This document shows positions 45,594-47,772 of a DNA stretch of 47,772 bases, one piece after another. The notes beneath the pieces were generated by a model. That model saw only the letters and a list, made by a program, of their open reading frames with translations. It did not search any database and was not told where the DNA came from. Origin of the DNA: Cellulomonas hominis (GTDB lineage Bacteria; Actinomycetota; Actinomycetes; Actinomycetales; Cellulomonadaceae); the NCBI RefSeq assembly GCF_901521055.1, contig NZ_CABEGA010000035.1, positions 1-47,772 of the forward strand, written 5' to 3'. Each line of letters begins with the position of its first letter. The first letter of the stretch is position 1. The position numbers and the translations under genes are program-made.

Positions 45594-47173
45594 CCGGGCC
45601 GACGACCGACGGACCCGCGCCCGAGGGCCAGGCCGCGGCGACCGTCGTCGACCCCGCCAGCCCGACGTCCCGCTCCACCGGCGTCGCCCCCGAGCAGGAC
45701 GCCCGGAGCGACACCGCCGCGCTCACCCGGCGCCTCGCGCGCCTGGACGAGGCGCTCGTCGTCGCCGGCGACCGCGTGGACCCCGCGACCGCCGCCCGCG
45801 TCCGGTCGATCGGCGACCAGGTGCGGTCCCGGCTCGCGCTCGGCGTCGACCACACCGTCGTCGCGCTGCTCGGCGGCACGGGCTCGGGCAAGTCCAGCCT
45901 GTTCAACGAGATCTGCGGCCTCGACTTCGCGGAGGTCGGCGTCAAGCGGCCCACCACCGCGGAGGCCACGGCCTGCGTGTGGGGCACCGGCGGGGACGCG
46001 CTGCTCGACTGGCTCGAGGTGGACCCGGACCGGCGCATCGAACGCGAGAGCGCCCTGGACGGCGAGACCGAGGCGCCGCTGCGCGGCCTCGTGCTGCTCG
46101 ACCTGCCCGACCACGACTCCATCGAGCCCGCGCACCGCGCCGCCGTCGACCGCCTGCTGCCGATGGCGGACCTCCTGGTGTGGGTCGTCGACCCCCAGAA
46201 GTACGCCGACGACGCGCTGCACTCGGGGTACCTGCGCCGGCTCGTCGGGCACGAGGGCGCGATGCTCGTCGTCCTCAACCAGGTCGACACCGTGCCGCCG
46301 GAGCAGCGCGACGCCCTGGTCGCCGACGTGGCCCGCCTGCTCGTCGAGGACGGCCTCACCGGCGTGCCGGTCCGCACCACCTCCGCCCGCACCGGGGAGG
46401 GCATCGCGGAGATGCGGGACGCGCTCGCCGAGGTGGTCGGCCGGCAGAGCCTCGCCGCGCGGCGCGCGTCCGCCGAGATCGTGGACTCGGCCCGGCTGCT
46501 GGAGGGCGAGGTCGCCGATGCCGAGCCGCCCGCCGACGCCCTCGACGTGTCTCCCGTGGCCGTGACGCTCGCCCAGGCCGCGGGGCTGCCCGCCATCGCC
46601 GACGCCGTCGCCGCCGTGGTGCGGGGCAGCGAGGACCCGCTGCCCTCGTTCGTCTCGGTGCAGCCCGGCACGGTCGCGCTGGCCCGCGGGCAGTGGGCGG
46701 ACGCCGTCACGGCGCGGCTCCCGCGCCGGTGGGCGGAGTCCGTGCGCACCGGGCTGGCGGAGACCGAGCAGATCCGGTCCGCCGCGGACGAGGCGCTGTC
46801 CCACGTGGCGGTCGTCGCCCGGCGCTCGGGGCTCGCGGCGGCCCTGTCCGTGCTGGCGTTCGTGCTCGGCGTCGCCGCCGTGGTGGTGGCGGCCGTGGGC
46901 GGCGGGGTCGCGCTCGGGAGCGGCGGTCCGTCCGAGGCGGTGCGGCTGCTGTGGCCCGTGGCCGCCGGGCTCGTGGTGCTCACGGTGCTGTGCGCCGTGC
47001 TCGCGGTGCGGGCGCGGCGGTCGGCCGCGGTGCGCCGGGCGGAGCGGGTGCGGCAGGACGGCCGCCGGGCGCTGGAGGGCGTGGCGGAGCAGTGCCTCGC
47101 CGCGCCGACCCGGGCCGTGCTCGCCGACCACCGGCGGGTGCGCGAGCTCGCGGCGGGTGCGCGGCAGGGCTGA
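45590..47173 (+). CDS. Large membrane-attached GTPase, second of the pair
   Basis: 527-residue P-loop GTPase. A disordered N-terminus (about 40 residues) precedes the G domain: G1 GGTGSGKSS (95-103), G2 region VGVKRPTTAEATACVW, G3 DLPD (171-174), G4 NQVD (230-233), and TSARTGEG as the G5-like element. Two hydrophobic segments near about 417-440 and 452-473 probably anchor it in the membrane, unlike the partner. The order GTPase-GTPase-ssb is common in Cellulomonas-like genomes. Confidence 0.85.
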   Translation: MTGPTTDGPAPEGQAAATVVDPASPTSRSTGVAPEQDARSDTAALTRRLARLDEALVVAGDRVDPATAARVRSIGDQVRSRLALGVDHTVVALLGGTGSGKSSLFNEICGLDFAEVGVKRPTTAEATACVWGTGGDALLDWLEVDPDRRIERESALDGETEAPLRGLVLLDLPDHDSIEPAHRAAVDRLLPMADLLVWVVDPQKYADDALHSGYLRRLVGHEGAMLVVLNQVDTVPPEQRDALVADVARLLVEDGLTGVPVRTTSARTGEGIAEMRDALAEVVGRQSLAARRASAEIVDSARLLEGEVADAEPPADALDVSPVAVTLAQAAGLPAIADAVAAVVRGSEDPLPSFVSVQPGTVALARGQWADAVTARLPRRWAESVRTGLAETEQIRSAADEALSHVAVVARRSGLAAALSVLAFVLGVAAVVVAAVGGGVALGSGGPSEAVRLLWPVAAGLVVLTVLCAVLAVRARRSAAVRRAERVRQDGRRALEGVAEQCLAAPTRAVLADHRRVRELAAGARQG

Positions 47174-47328
47174 CCGCACGATCACGGCGCGCCGAGCCGT
47201 CCACAGCGCTGGCGCGGTCGCGTGGTCCCCAGGGCGGAGCCGGGCCGGGAGCGCGGGGTCTGGCGGGTCGGCCAGCGTGTCGTCCACGGCCGGCCCGACC
47301 GGGTGCCGGCACGGACGAGGAGGACGCA

Positions 47329-47772
47329 ATGGCGGTCAACGAGCTCGACCTCACGGTGGTCGGCTGGGTCGGCAACGAGCCCACCGTCTACCGGGGCGAC
47401 GAGGGGCAGGTGCCCTTCACGAAGTTCCGGCTGGCGAGCACCCCGCGGGTCTACGACCGGGAACGCGACATGTACGTCGACGCGGACACCAGCTGGTTCA
47501 CGGTCAAGGTGTTCCGGCAGCTCGCGCAGAACGTCGCGGAGAGCCTGCGGCGCGGCGATCCCGTGGTCGTGCACGGGCGGCTGCGGCTGGAGGACTGGGT
47601 GGCGGCCGACGGGCACACGCGCACCACGGCGGAGCTCACCGCGGACTCCGTCGGGCACGACCTGGCCCGCGGGACCAGCCGGTTCTCGCGCACCGTCCAC
47701 GAGGTGCGGAACGGGTCGGGCGGCGGCGAGGGCGCCGACGGCGGTGGGACGGACCCTGGGACGGGCGGCGGC
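47329..47772 (+). CDS. ssb: Single-stranded DNA-binding protein (3' end outside window)
   Basis: 148 residues visible; the gene runs off the right edge. OB-fold features: NELDLTVVGWVGNEPTVYRGDEGQVPFTKFRLASTPRVYDRE, then TSWFTVKVFRQLAQNVAESLRRGDPVVVHGRLRLEDW, and ELTADSVGHDLARGTSRFSR. It resembles the second actinobacterial SSB paralogue (SsbB-like), not the essential one next to rpsF, because neighbours are GTPases, not ribosomal genes. The Gly/Asp-rich tail begins near residue 125. ATG at 47329 after GAGGAGG. Confidence 0.92.
   Translation, partial: MAVNELDLTVVGWVGNEPTVYRGDEGQVPFTKFRLASTPRVYDRERDMYVDADTSWFTVKVFRQLAQNVAESLRRGDPVVVHGRLRLEDWVAADGHTRTTAELTADSVGHDLARGTSRFSRTVHEVRNGSGGGEGADGGGTDPGTGGG

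Overview
The window is very GC-rich actinobacterial DNA. GTG starts are frequent, genes are packed with 4-base ATGA/GTGA overlaps, and many genes have a -10 box only a few bases before the start codon, as expected of leaderless mRNAs. Gene content, including the block pncB - clpS - DUF2017 - murI - metallo-hydrolase - rph - rdgB, suggests a Cellulomonadaceae-like member of the Micrococcales; genus is inference. No rRNA, phage, IS element or CRISPR array was seen. The first gene may continue past the left edge and ssb is cut by the right edge.

Layout. 0-2.7 kb: DUF3039 protein, SF2 helicase and a tiny membrane protein. 2.7-10.1 kb: conserved housekeeping block (NAD salvage, ClpS, glutamate racemase, a cyclic-nucleotide-phosphodiesterase-like metallo-hydrolase, RNase PH, RdgB) and an ABC-F protein. 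10.1-14.5 kb: membrane protein, NUDIX protein, thioredoxin, F420/PPOX-type oxidoreductase, tRNA-Leu, Bcp peroxiredoxin, GroES-like protein, tRNA-Lys, and a four-unit 19-bp tandem repeat. 14.7-20.0 kb: a flavoprotein disulfide reductase and an OpuC-type osmolyte importer whose binding lipoprotein looks circularly permuted. 20.0-23.8 kb: ATP-grasp enzyme, YefM/YoeB toxin-antitoxin pair with a recognisable operator, tRNA-His, oligoribonuclease, MarR regulator, small membrane protein.

23.9-42.6 kb is the main point of interest: an organosulfur-scavenging island of about 18 genes. It has six luciferase-like (LLM) flavin monooxygenase-fold proteins, two flavin reductases, an N-acetyltransferase, an amino-acid-type ABC importer, a rhodanese and a complete peptide-type ABC importer. 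Three RNAs that I recognise as SAM-IV class riboswitches precede the three transcription units: one on the minus strand at 27661-27790, one on the plus strand at 27994-28110 (back to back), and one on the plus strand at 37202-37318. The middle one is followed by a 40-codon leader ORF ending Cys-Arg-Cys-Arg-stop with TGT cysteine codons, suggesting a second, cysteine-sensing layer. The proposed logic: when SAM/cysteine fall, sulfur compounds are imported, N-acetylated where needed, cleaved oxidatively with reduced FMN, and the sulfur is passed on. The amino-acid permease in this island appears to carry a frameshift at its 5' end.

42.7-47.8 kb returns to core genes: two small unknown proteins, tRNA-Arg, a pair of adjacent large GTPases and ssb.
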